Shown: positions 10,480-18,805, counted from the first letter of the stretch. The stretch: 23,285 nt of DNA from Euprymna scolopes (GCA_024364805.1 CM044515.1:60581338-60604622); one strand, 5' to 3'. Notes: generated by a model not told the origin, from the letters alone. Numbers and translations: made by a program.

Positions 10480-10517
10480 GTATATATATATATATATATA
10501 TATATTTTTATATATAT
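10480..10517. repeat. (TA)n tract at the gap edge
   Basis: A TA run with one TTTTTA interruption continues straight into the run of N. The assembly very likely broke inside this microsatellite. Confidence 0.9.
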
Positions 10518-11464
10518 NNNNNNNNNNNNNNNNNNNNNNNNNNNNNNNNNNNNNNNNNNNNNNNNNNNNNNNNNNNNNNNNNNNNNNNNNNNNNNNNNNN
10601 NNNNNNNNNNNNNNNNNNNNNNNNNNNNNNNNNNNNNNNNNNNNNNNNNNNNNNNNNNNNNNNNNNNNNNNNNNNNNNNNNNNNNNNNNNNNNNNNNNNN
10701 NNNNNNNNNNNNNNNNNNNNNNNNNNNNNNNNNNNNNNNNNNNNNNNNNNNNNNNNNNNNNNNNNNNNNNNNNNNNNNNNNNNNNNNNNNNNNNNNNNNN
10801 NNNNNNNNNNNNNNNNNNNNNNNNNNNNNNNNNNNNNNNNNNNNNNNNNNNNNNNNNNNNNNNNNNNNNNNNNNNNNNNNNNNNNNNNNNNNNNNNNNNN
10901 NNNNNNNNNNNNNNNNNNNNNNNNNNNNNNNNNNNNNNNNNNNNNNNNNNNNNNNNNNNNNNNNNNNNNNNNNNNNNNNNNNNNNNNNNNNNNNNNNNNN
11001 NNNNNNNNNNNNNNNNNNNNNNNNNNNNNNNNNNNNNNNNNNNNNNNNNNNNNNNNNNNNNNNNNNNNNNNNNNNNNNNNNNNNNNNNNNNNNNNNNNNN
11101 NNNNNNNNNNNNNNNNNNNNNNNNNNNNNNNNNNNNNNNNNNNNNNNNNNNNNNNNNNNNNNNNNNNNNNNNNNNNNNNNNNNNNNNNNNNNNNNNNNNN
11201 NNNNNNNNNNNNNNNNNNNNNNNNNNNNNNNNNNNNNNNNNNNNNNNNNNNNNNNNNNNNNNNNNNNNNNNNNNNNNNNNNNNNNNNNNNNNNNNNNNNN
11301 NNNNNNNNNNNNNNNNNNNNNNNNNNNNNNNNNNNNNNNNNNNNNNNNNNNNNNNNNNNNNNNNNNNNNNNNNNNNNNNNNNNNNNNNNNNNNNNNNNNN
11401 NNNNNNNNNNNNNNNNNNNNNNNNNNNNNNNNNNNNNNNNNNNNNNNNNNNNNNNNNNNNNNNN
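10518..11464. other. Assembly gap (947 N)
   Basis: An unbroken run of N. Two open frames that cross it are artefacts. Anything between the TA tract and the Tc1 element is unknown. Confidence 1.
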
Positions 11465-11505
11465 TAAACAACCTGCCATCGTAATTGCTGAATCCACGGT
11501 ATTTT

Positions 11506-11532
11506 ATGTGTGTCAAATTATTAACAAGTTTG
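11506..11532 (+). repeat. Tc1 left terminal inverted repeat
   Basis: Pairs with 14341-14367. The block GTGTGTCAA matches GTGTGCCAA at the other end, followed by a shared TTAAC.AG.TTG segment. Confidence 0.85.
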
Positions 11533-11545
11533 TTTTGTCAATAAA

Positions 11546-11900
11546 ATAGGTCGTAAAGGTTGATTGGGTAGTTCTAAAACGAGTTCTATTACAGAACAGC
11601 TAGTAAAAGTTAAAACTACCCTCGAAATATCAAAAAATATAGGAAGGTACCATCAAGCTGCAAAGAACGTTGTCAAGTACCCTACAAAGGTACGTAAGAG
11701 AGCCGATAAAGGTAAATCTAGAGTGGTTTCACGTCGTTCTCTACTCCAAATTAAACGTAAAGTTGTTAAGAACCCTGAGCAGACAAGTCGAGAAGTCTTT
11801 GACCAAGTCGGATTAAAGAATGTCTCACACAGTACTCGATGTCGCCTTCTTAAATAAGTGGCAAAGTCTGTTAAGCCGTGACAAAGCCTCCATTTTTTTA
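11546..11900 (+). pseudogene. Tc1 transposase, N-terminal DNA-binding part
   Basis: The frame starts at ATA (11546), probably a mutated ATG, and meets a TGA at 11561-11563. It then reads open from 11564 to 11857. ITEQLVKV...IGRYHQAAKNVVK is the first helix-turn-helix region. YPTKVRKRADKGKSRVVSRR is the linker with an AT-hook/nuclear-signal-like basic run. LLQIKRKVVKNPEQTSREVF is the second helix-turn-helix region. A stop at 11855-11857 is followed by VAKSVKP in the same frame and then the LINE junction. The protein is a cut-and-paste transposase acting on the terminal repeats; this copy is dead. Confidence 0.9.
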
Positions 11901-12077
11901 CACGGTGGTCACCACTTATCAAGGCCCGGAAGTCACTCAGGGATAAGGGTTATTGCAAGTACAGTACGTTAGTGTGGAGATTTATTGAAGTGTTTACTTA
12001 AGAAGGTTGATTAGTAAGGAATTTGCTAACGTTGGGCACAGATAAAAAGTGGGGAAATTTTTTGACTGTAGATTCAG

Positions 12078-12440
12078 CTAGACGAGTGTTTTTCGTGAAA
12101 GATTGGCAAGCGGGACCAAAGATTGGAGTTCAGACGAGCACTTGCCATGGAAGTTACGATAAAACAAGGATAGGCTCACAACGTCTCTTCTGTGGGAGAG
12201 AGGTTGCAGGGAAGAGAAAAAGGCATCCCCCACTAAGCCACGAAGTCTATTTTGTACTCTGTCAAGGCAGGATAGGCTGTTTTTAGCAGCTCCTGTCCTT
12301 GAACGTACTTGGCTTTTATATAGATAGAGAATTGCATCAGTAGTGAGATATTTTCTGGAGCAGTAGAAGGATTCCACCATCTTCCCCGCGACCTTGGGAA
12401 TAGACTTGATGTACGTGTTCCATTTAGGAGTAAAGGACAA
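12078..12440 (-). pseudogene. LINE ORF2 C-terminal fragment
   Basis: The open stretch has FTPKWNTYIKSIPKVAGKM, AILYLYKSQVR, then LDRVQNRLRGLVG and SHRRDVVSLSLFYRNFHGKC, the conserved tail of this LINE family. It lies directly downstream of the RT core of the same element, after a shift. The plus-strand frame 12023-12286 is a shadow of it. Confidence 0.85.
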
Positions 12441-12467
12441 ACCCAGAAGCTTGTCAAAACATGGGGC

Positions 12468-12872
12468 TTATCCTAGACGAGAGCCATCCATTTCAATTAA
12501 TGCCAGATGGGGACCAGAGCGTTGATGATGTAAAGATAGGAGTTTGGTTTTAGATGCATTAAAGGTAACCAGCCACGTCTTCCCCCACTGAACCACGCGC
12601 TCGAGATCACAGGAGAGAGAATCAGAGAGAACTTTGTCATTTACAGCCTTTGATGTGTTGCCGTAGATGGTCGTGTCATCAGCATAGATGTCAACGAATG
12701 ATTTAAGTATGTGTTTAGGGAGATCATTGATGCAGATCAAGAAGAGAGTTGGGCCCAGGATTGACCCTTGAGGGACTCCAGCATTAATACTGCAGGCCTC
12801 TGATTTTTGTCCATCGACCATTACTTTTATGAGCCTAACGGAGAGAAATGATTTAATGATTGAAAAAAACAT
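12468..12872 (-). pseudogene. LINE reverse transcriptase core with intact YADD
   Basis: Open stretch of 134 codons. Residues 29-45 read INAGVPQGSILGPTLFL (motif B) and residues 63-66 are YADD, the motif C metal-binding site. FNASKTKLLSLHH (from about residue 104) is the following thumb-side block. Motif A lies upstream in another frame (ALDISQAFDKVWH-like, near 12930), so the enzyme is not continuous. RT in these elements copies the RNA at a nicked target. Confidence 0.9.
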
Positions 12873-13127
12873 TTCCAGTTATACCGTAGCTGGAGATCTT
12901 GTGAAGTAGGCCCTTATGCCATACCTTGTCGAAGGCCTGTGAAATGTCAAGAGCAATTATCCTAGAAAGGAAGCCTTTTTCAAGAGATGCACTAATCCTG
13001 TGAGATGTAACCGTTAGCACATCTGCGGTAGATCTTGTGTGTCACTAAGAAGGTTATTTCTGCTGAGGTGGTTGACTATTTCTCTATTTAATATGGATTC
13101 CAGCAACTTACTCATAACACAGGAGAC

Positions 13128-13454
13128 TTATTGGTCTGTACTGATAGGGAGATGACTTTTCACCTGAATTCTTAAATACAGGCCATACTGATAAGGTTTT
13201 CTAGGGAGTCGGAAAACACTTTTCCTTAAGGCAACGCTTAAACAGTTTCGTATGGGAGCAAGTTCTAGTTGAAGCTTTGTTAACACTATAATTGGGATGC
13301 TGTCAGGGCCAGTAGCTTTACTGGAATCAAGGTTCTTGATTAGCTTGGCGACCTCATGCACATATATTTGTATGTTACCTAGCGTGTTCTGTGTTATAGG
13401 AGGAAATATGGGGAGTTGATGGCCTTCGTCGCATGGGGTAGAATTAGAACGCAC
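13128..13454 (-). pseudogene. LINE reverse transcriptase N-terminal fragment
   Basis: Open on the minus strand with VAKLIKNLDSSKATGPDSIP, the first conserved RT block, close to IIKNLDTSKGCGPDLIPAVL in the plus-strand LINE at 3193. Part of the LINE at 11904-13577. Confidence 0.85.
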
Positions 13455-13576
13455 ACTTTTGTTCAGGTTCCTATTTGTTATTCGCCCAAACTGGTGGGAA
13501 CCAAGCCGCTGATCAGCTACTTTGGATTTAACAGACTGAGCATATAGCTCTCTTGCATTTTTTATTACTCTTTTAA

Positions 13577-14240
13577 CAACATCACATACAAAACCGATTG
13601 AAATGGCGAGAGGACAACATGAAGACGGTTTTTTCCAAAGTTTTGTTCACGGAATAAATGCGTGTCATTCTTGATGGCCTAGATGGCTGGAGCAATGGAT
13701 GAGTTCTAGATGGACGACATCGTCACCAGCGTTTAAGGCGCCAACAAAGTGGGGGTGGGATAATGATTTGGTCTGGGATTATCGGAGGTACTTTAGTTGG
13801 CCCATGGAGAGTCCCAGAAGGCGTAAAAATGACGTCAAATGCTTACATGGCTTTTCTGAAGGAGCACTTTAAACCATGGCTGAAGAAGCAAAGGTTGACG
13901 TTCAGAAAAAAAACATTTTTTATGCAGGAAAATGCTCTCTCGCATGCAACAAACAAAAGTAAAAGTATTTGCAACAACTGCAGTTCTCTGTGCGACGGAA
14001 GATGGAGTGGACTGCAAATTCACCAGATTTTAACCCAATTGAGAACCTTTGAAGTATCATGAAACCTCTATGCAAGTGGACGCCAATTTGAGAGCAAAGA
14101 TGAGTTATGCTCTCCAAGAGGTATCGCGAGGAATAACTTTTGACGAAATAACAAATTTGATTAATTCTCTGGACCAACGTCTTTTACAAGCCATTCATAA
14201 AAAAAGGATCGCATATCCCCTACTAATTATGTCGACGTAG
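13577..14240 (+). pseudogene. Tc1 transposase, catalytic (DDE/D) part
   Basis: Resumes after the LINE with HIQNRLKWRE, then KTVFSKVLFTE. A stop follows at 13655-13657, exactly where the family has FTDE, so the first catalytic Asp is gone. RVILDGLDGWSNG then meets a TGA (13700-13702) replacing a Trp codon. From 13703 it reads GRHRHQRLRRQQSGGG and MIWSGIIGG. FMQENALSHA (13919-13948) has Glu where the family has the second catalytic Asp. SPDFNPIENL (near 14025-14050) is followed by a TGA replacing Trp. A shift near 14110 leads to SRGITFDEITNLINSLDQRL at the C-terminus. The protein is a clearly dead transposase. Confidence 0.9.
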
Positions 14241-14340
14241 AAATTGCTATGTAGTTATTGTGTTCTAAACATTTTTCCTAGTTTATGTAATGTTTGAATA
14301 TTATTTCAATAAACAAGTTATGGGTATATTGTGTTTTTAT

Positions 14341-14367
14341 CAACCTCGTTAAAAACTTGGCACACTG
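14341..14367 (-). repeat. Tc1 right terminal inverted repeat
   Basis: Reverse complement begins CAGTGTGCCAAGTTTTTAAC and matches the left end at 11506-11532. The outer flank is AA, not TA, so the target duplication has decayed. Confidence 0.85.
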
Positions 14368-14561
14368 AAATCAACAGATATTCCTATCTTCTGCCATGGT
14401 TTCTCTAATACTACTTTAAATATTTTTATTTTCGAACTGAATTAGCTGTATAGTATTGTAAGCACTTCCTCAAAGTTTCATGGATTTTTTTTCACTCGTT
14501 CTTTAAATATAAAAAAAAATGTAAACTCGTAAATAATTTGATATGCAGTGTGTGTATATAT

Positions 14562-14601
14562 ATATGTGTGTGTGTGTGTGCGTGCGTGTGTGCGTGTGTG
14601 T
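14562..14601. repeat. (TG)n microsatellite, SINE tail
   Basis: TG/CG-type dinucleotide tract on the plus strand, directly at the 3' end of the minus-strand SINE. It is read as that element's tail. Sequence between 14368 and 14561 is AT-rich and unassigned. Confidence 0.85.
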
Positions 14602-14785
14602 TTAATTATTTTCACAGGCAGATAAGGTCGCAGCTCACAAGAGCCATGACAGCCAACAAATCGGAAGGCCAAGACTCGAGTTTCGCTCTCATTTGGGCTC
14701 ATCAGTTGGACAAATTCGAACTCGGGATTCAAAATCCGAGCATTCGAGCCAAAAAATCTACCAACTGAGCAAACCGCCACACACA
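14600..14785 (-). mobile_element. tRNA-derived SINE, copy 1
   Basis: Read on the minus strand, the head is tRNA-like. A box A-like GTTTGCTCAGTTGGTAGA (about 14757-14774) and a box B-like GAGTTCGAATTTG (14712-14724) lie about 36 bp apart, normal for a tRNA gene. The body follows (ATGAGCCCAAATGAGAGCG, AACTCGAGTCTTGGCC), and the 3' side ends in an (AC)n tract (14562-14601). It is not a functional tRNA, since the T-arm and acceptor pairing are poor. Known cephalopod SINEs have this layout; the exact family is unassigned. Confidence 0.75.
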
Positions 14786-14879
14786 GCTATAACCCAAGCC
14801 GAGGTCTCGCAAGTAGGAATTTCTATACTATACAAGCTTACCTAGCGAGCAATCAGCAATAGAACCTTCAAACTGTAAG

Positions 14880-15014
14880 AGAATATACATTTACTCCAAT
14901 ACAATAATAGCCAATAATCTGGAAACCCAAGTCTCGAGTTTCGCCCTCATTTGAGCTTATTAGTTGAACACATTCGAACTCGGGTTTCGAATCCCGAGTT
15001 TGGATGTGTTCAAC
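14880..15014 (-). mobile_element. tRNA-derived SINE, copy 2, with a snap-back head
   Basis: On the minus strand GAGTTCGAATGTGTTCAACT, AGCTCAAATGAGGGCGAAAC and TCGAGACTTGGG match the box B and body of copy 1. Where the box A half should be, the sequence instead folds back: 14963-14984 and 14993-15014 are inverted copies (20 of 22 match) around an 8 bp loop. The tRNA head was therefore replaced by an inverted copy of the box B region. Confidence 0.7.
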
Positions 15015-15091
15015 CGAACACTTATAATTATTTTTAAATAATATTTCATTCATATTTTTTGTAAAGGTAATATAAAACATTTTCCATTCAG

Positions 15092-15134
<43 letters not shown>
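15092..15134. repeat. (TA)n microsatellite
   Basis: Pure TA run ending two bases before the CTAG terminus of the Helitron-like element at 15137. Confidence 0.95.
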
Positions 15135-15139
<5 letters not shown>

Positions 15140-15852
15140 GACTACCCGTGACCTGTTGGCTTAGTATATGTTATAGCTAGCTATAAAACAGTGAGTATAC
15201 AAAATAAAGGTATAAAAGTGCAAGTAAAAACGGAAAAATTGAATGCACGCCCGCCAGAGAACAAACATGCCAGCAAGTGAAAAAAAATACGGAATACATT
15301 TGATAATGAAGATTTTAACATCATTTAACTTAGATTAAATGAAAAACCCTTTCTATATTAAGGGTATAATCTGTTGAAAACAAGTGAAAAAAAAAACGAA
15401 AAGAACAAATACAAAGATGGCGTGAATTGCACAGCTCTAGCTTAGTTTTTTTGTTTTTTGTTTTTGTGAGTGTTTAACCTTAAAGATATCAGGAAATAAT
15501 GATTAATAGATTGCGTAATACTTAACGGTGAGACATTTTCAAAGAACATCTTTTGATTTATATTATATTCAAAAGCCGTTAAAACGTATTAGTGAAAAAC
15601 GTAGATTTTGATTTTCTTTTTAGGTGGTAATTTACGCGAGGTTAGGTCGTAAAAATACCAAATATTTGTTTAAAATATATAAATTGGCCAATTATTTTTT
15701 TTTACATTAGAAAGACATATTTGTATTGTTTTTGTTTTTGTTTGTTAGAAAACGATTCCAACTTGCAATGAAAATACAACTAAAATAATTGTTTTAAAAA
15801 TTTAGGACGCTAAAAACATACACGGTCTTTTACAGTCTTTGGTTCTATGTCA

Positions 15853-16309
15853 TCTTCTATAATATAAATCTCACTTGTCTGTTTAAATGTATGTATGTAT
15901 GTATGTATGGATCGATGGATGGATGGATGGATGGATGGATGGATGGATGGATATCTGCCTAAAACTTTCGACAGAGGCGACAGATTCTCACGAGATCGGT
16001 ATCGTAGCTCGACGCTTCAGACGACAACGATCGAACACTTGGCCGAAAACATTAATTCATTCACTCTTAACTGGGCACTTTTCTACAAGGAGGGATTGCT
16101 TTTTTCGTCGATATTTTCAGTTGTCTAGCCTTAATTCAAACCTTCGTCATTTCTGGTTTGGTGATGGTCGCAACAGCAAACATTTTTTTTTCACGTTTTT
16201 TTTCCTCCTTCGCTGTACAAGTTCGAGCTGCTTGTCTACTACCACATTTTTTTTGTTTTGCTCAACAGACACCTTCAAACACCCGGGCAACGCCGGGAGC
16301 ACATGCCAG
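15853..16309 (+). mobile_element. Non-autonomous Helitron-like element, plus strand
   Basis: The 5' end is A|TCTTCTATAATATAAATCTC (15853 onward), followed by ACTTGTCTGT and a GTAT/GATG microsatellite, a common layout of invertebrate Helitrons. The 3' end has the hairpin CCCGGGCAACGCCGGG (16282-16297) about 10 bp before CCAG|T (16306-16310), one change from CTAG-T. The element is 457 bp. The open frame at 15887-16426 (179 codons) runs through it, but it is microsatellite plus low-complexity translation and not a credible protein. Confidence 0.7.
15886..15950. repeat. (GTAT)n/(GATG)n tetranucleotide microsatellite
   Basis: Several ATGT/GTAT units are followed by about nine GATG units. It sits in the 5' subterminal part of the Helitron-like element. 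Confidence 0.95.
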
Positions 16310-16704
16310 TTTTGTTTGTATCAGAAATCATTAAAAAGTAATAAACAGAAATCTAAGGAAAAAGAAAATACGGAAAAGAACATTTTGCAAAAAGCCGATA
16401 GATTATTTGTGTATTTTATTATTTGAAATGAAAAAAAATAAATGTAACGCACTAGAACGATTTTATTTATTTAAAACGCAAACCAGTTTTCAAAGAATAT
16501 AATTTCGGTTTTATTCATGTTAAAGGTGCAGACAAATATAATGTATAAATCTATTGAAAAATAAATAAAATAAGAACACAATATGTAAATTGCCGATTAA
16601 AAAACAATTTTTGGCATGCTTGTTTTCGCGCGCGTGTGCGTTACACTTTTTCTGCTTTTACTGGTACTTTTATACATTAATTCTGTATAGTCACTATTCC
16701 ATAG

Positions 16705-16978
16705 TGTTGTGGTGGCACCCACTCATTTACATATGTGGATAATATTGCACATAAATAACAAGACTAGGTTAGTCTGAGTGTGTGTTAACCAGAACCCACC
16801 GAAGGCCGAGCCGAGAGCATATATGTTCTCCAGCCAAGTCTCTCTTACTTGACAACCATTATGTAAATATACTGTAAATAAACTTTTTCTAATACACTTC
16901 TTATTGATCTACCTTTGTTTGTTGAGTCTTCATTTGTATTGCCTTATACATTACTTGGTTCAACCTGTAAACATAACA
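16705..16978. mobile_element. Solo LTR of an LTR retrotransposon (fossil)
   Basis: A 274 bp segment starts TGTTGTGG and ends ACATAACA, so its ends form the short inverted repeat TGTT...AACA. It is flanked by an exact 5 bp duplication CATAG (16700-16704 and 16979-16983). A polyadenylation signal AATAAA lies at 16877-16882. No internal region or second LTR is present, so it is a solo LTR left by recombination. Superfamily is unresolved: a 5 bp duplication suits Ty3/gypsy, BEL or copia. The intact duplication suggests moderate age. Orientation from the AATAAA position is probably plus. Confidence 0.88.
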
Positions 16979-17218
16979 CATAGCTAGCTATAACATATAA
17001 TAATTAATGCATGAACAGAATTTTTCAAACTGGGAGTTATAAACTGGATGGACGGTTTAAACGCCCAAGCAAGACGGTTTGAGTTTTAATATATAATAAG
17101 ATAATGATTTATGCTACGGTAATTTGCTACAAGTTTGTCAATGTATTAAATGTTATAGGAATACAGGACAAGAATAAATGTAACATAGGGCGGATGCACG
17201 GATGTAAATGCATGCGAA

Positions 17219-17228
17219 GTGACGTCAC
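17219..17228. promoter_or_regulatory. CRE-like palindrome
   Basis: GTGACGTCAC is a full cAMP-response-element palindrome (TGACGTCA core), the site bound by CREB/ATF factors. It lies at the edge of the CpG-rich patch. Whether it is used is unknown; a site this short can occur by chance. Confidence 0.35.
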
Positions 17229-17266
17229 CGGTGGGGAAAAAATGACTGTAAAAAAGAGAAAGTAAA

Positions 17267-17408
17267 CGATCAGGGCAAAGACGAGATAAACCTCGAGATC
17301 TCGTGAGAGACGTGGATAAAGTTAGAGATCACGTAAGCGATGTGGATAACGTTCGAAAGCTGTAAGAGAAACAGATAATGTTCGCGTGCGAAGTGTGAAA
17401 GACGTTCG
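17267..17408 (+). repeat. Minisatellite, 30 bp unit, about 4-5 copies
   Basis: Clear units start at 17295 (GAGATCTCGTGAGAGACGTG) and 17325 (GAGATCACGTAAGCGATGTG), each 30 bp. More diverged units begin at 17355 (29 bp) and 17384, and a weak one lies before 17295. Read in one plus frame, the good units give a 10-residue repeat of the form RDxVxDVDxV, but stops close the frame on both sides, leaving about 45 codons. Confidence 0.75.
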
Positions 17409-17538
17409 AGAATACGATCACAGCGGTACATGTAGATATTGCTATTAATGACAAGCGAGTTGGAGTTATTTTCTAATTATTCGTCTTCGTCTCCTTTGCG
17501 ACTGAAACTGGACACACCGTGGTTTAGTGCCCGGACAA

Positions 17539-17981
17539 CGTTAGAGTATTATGATAATAGTACAGATACTACATTACACTATCAATTTAAGATTGAATGG
17601 TAAAGCATTCGTCTTAAATCGTAAAGCGAACTGAGTTGTGCAGTTATCAGTCGCACAATAATACAATTTATACAAGTAATAGTATAGTGCTGTCTTCAGA
17701 CATATGGATAGCAATTCTCCATTCGTAATTAATATACAATATGCAAAAATACGAAGTTTACGTCAAACCATTAAATAATATCATATGGAACGATAAATAA
17801 TGAAGTCCATGTTCATATTTATTGATTTTATTTTTTGTATAAATTTGATATCTCTTTTCAATAAAATGGCATCTAATCCAATAATTGATTTGTGTTTGGA
17901 CACATCGACAATCGAAACATATTGGTATTGGTAAAGTTATTTCTCTGTGTATATTATCGAGTAAATGTTTTCAAGTGAAGG

Positions 17982-17982
<1 letters not shown>
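17539..17982. other. AT-rich intergenic sequence
   Basis: About 440 bp with no open frame of note and no recognised repeat. It ends in the TA array at 17983. Confidence 0.5.

Positions 17983-18045
<63 letters not shown>
17983..18045. repeat. (TA)n microsatellite
   Basis: TA run of about 63 bp directly at the CTAG end of the next element. A shorter TA run closes the same element on its right (18803-18836). Confidence 0.97.
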
Positions 18046-18046
<1 letters not shown>

Positions 18047-18803
18047 TAGCAGTTCAGCCCGGCTTTGTTCAGGCCCTATATACTGTTTATAACTTTATGT
18101 GCATAAGTATATATATATATATTAAAAAGTTTGACTCATGTCCAGGTAAACTACATCTAAAATTTCAAGTGTTTAGACCAAACATTGGAAAAGAAATTTG
18201 GTAGGATCTGCAAAGGTTAACTATTTCAACTTTGACCTTTTGGCAGCAAAAAAAAAATGATTAACAAGCTTGCTGCATGTCTGAATACCCTTTATTTAAA
18301 ATTAAAAATGTCTAGACTCAAACTTGGCTTGTAAGGGTGCCAGGGCCTGCAAAGGTAAACATTTTTTTAAACTTTGACCCTTGGCAACCAAATTTCGGCC
18401 AAAATCCGATTTAAAAGCTTGCCCTATGTCGGAATATACTTTATGTAAAATTTCAAATAGCTAGACCAAAAATTGACTGCTTAATTTGCGAGAGACCATG
18501 AAAGTCAATTTTTTTTAACTGACCCAACTGTGACCTCTTAACATTTATTGTGTTGGGCTCTAATCAAATTAAAAAGTTTGATGCATGTCCACCTAAAATT
18601 TTAAGTGTTTAGACCCAAAATTGCCGGAGGAGTCAAATCGTTAAACTTTGTCCCCTTGACAGCCAAATCTCTGGCCAAAAACCGAGTAAAATGTTTTTTT
18701 TTTCCAAATCTCAATACCCCTTATGTCAAATCTCGAGTCTGTAGACTGAAAATTGACAGAGTAGTTTGATAGGAAAATGTACACACACAGACAATTTCAC
18801 TTA

Positions 18804-18805
<2 letters not shown>
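18046..18805 (-). mobile_element. Helitron-like element with internal tandem repeats, minus strand
   Basis: On the minus strand the 3' end is GCCGGGCTGAACTGCTAG|T (18063 to 18045). A GCCTG/CGGGC hairpin with one G-T pair sits just upstream. The 5' side reads TATATAAGTGAAATTGTCTG then TGTGTGTACA (near 18810-18780), like other Helitron 5' ends, but the exact TC start is lost in the TA run. The interior is a tandem array. No transposase is encoded. Confidence 0.6.
18124..18780. repeat. Internal tandem array, unit about 120-160 bp, 4.5 copies
   Basis: Units begin near 18124, 18264, 18413, 18571 and 18688, each with an AAAA-GTTTGA/GCTTG-like start and CATGTC-like block. The order AAAATTTCAAGTGTTTAGACC, then AAAATTG, then CTGCAAAGGTTAAC, then AACTTTGACCC, then TTGGCAGCCAAATTTC, then GGCCAAAA is repeated. 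Units differ widely (roughly 65-80% by eye), so the array is old. Confidence 0.75.

Larger units (their letters stand above)
11904..13577 (-). mobile_element. LINE (jockey/CR1-like), minus strand, inserted in the Tc1 transposase
   Basis: The 3' end block GGTGGTCACCACTTATCAAGGC (11904 onward, plus strand) is shared with the copies at 6370 and 22326. Read on the minus strand, the copy starts in the linker before the reverse transcriptase (ELYAQSVKSK... near 13540), so it is 5'-truncated. It continues through LIKNLDSSKATGPDSIPIIV (minus frame 13128-13454), the RT core (12468-12872) and the C-terminal region (12078-12440). The insertion splits the Tc1 protein between its two halves. The flanks TTTTTTACAC (about 11889-11900) and CTTTTAACAAC (about 13570-13580) could be a diverged target duplication. 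It has fewer breaks than the copy at 6370-8530 and is probably younger. Confidence 0.92.
11506..14367 (+). mobile_element. Tc1-like DNA transposon, interrupted by a LINE
   Basis: Terminal inverted repeats are visible. The left end (11506-11532) reads TGTGTGTCAAATTATTAACA onward. The right end (14341-14367), reverse-complemented, reads CAGTGTGCCAAGTTTTTAAC onward. They match at about 20 of 25 positions. The transposase is split: the DNA-binding part is at 11546-11900 and the catalytic part at 13577-14240, with a minus-strand LINE between them. Without the LINE the element would be about 1.2 kb, normal for this family. The TA target duplication is not clear at either flank. It is defective through stops, shifts, catalytic changes and the insertion. 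Confidence 0.93.
15137..17101 (-). mobile_element. Helitron-like element, minus strand, carrying two later insertions
   Basis: On the minus strand the 5' end reads A|TCTTATTATATATTAAAACT (17102 back to 17082), a TC start after an A. The 3' end reads CACGGGTAGTCTAG|T (15151 to 15136), a CTAG end before a T. This fits the A-T insertion rule and CTRR terminus of Helitrons. The usual 3' subterminal hairpin is degraded: only its CACGGGT side is clear. No Rep/helicase coding is visible, so it would be non-autonomous. Inside it lie another Helitron-like element (15853-16309) and a solo LTR (16705-16978). Host-like AT-rich filler occupies the rest. The pairing of these two ends is inference. Confidence 0.55.
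17177..17515 (+). other. CpG-rich patch with CRE palindrome and 30 bp minisatellite; possible LTR fossil
   Basis: This patch is clearly richer in GC and CpG than its surroundings. It starts TGTAACATAGGGCGG, contains GTGACGTCAC (17219-17228) and a 30 bp minisatellite, and ends near GTTTAGTGCCCGGACAACG (17520-17538), which faintly resembles a retroelement primer-binding region. No internal genes, partner repeat or target duplication were found, so an LTR origin is only a possibility. Confidence 0.35.

Noticed and set aside
10473-11516. Minus-strand open frames of 347 and 329 codons
   Set aside because: They are made almost entirely of N; no sequence supports them.
13763-14177. Minus-strand open frames over the Tc1 catalytic region
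   Set aside because: They are antisense shadows of the transposase remnant.
14712-14774. Functional tRNA gene
   Set aside because: Boxes A and B are present, but stem pairing is poor and SINE body plus tail follow; it is a SINE head.
15887-16426. Plus-strand open frame of 179 codons
   Set aside because: It starts in a tetranucleotide microsatellite and crosses the hairpin and end of a Helitron-like element, and it has no recognisable domain.
17177-17575. Second solo LTR (TGTAACA start, ATTACA end)
   Set aside because: The ends do not pair well, flanking 5 bp are different, and no polyadenylation signal was seen; kept only as a weak possibility.
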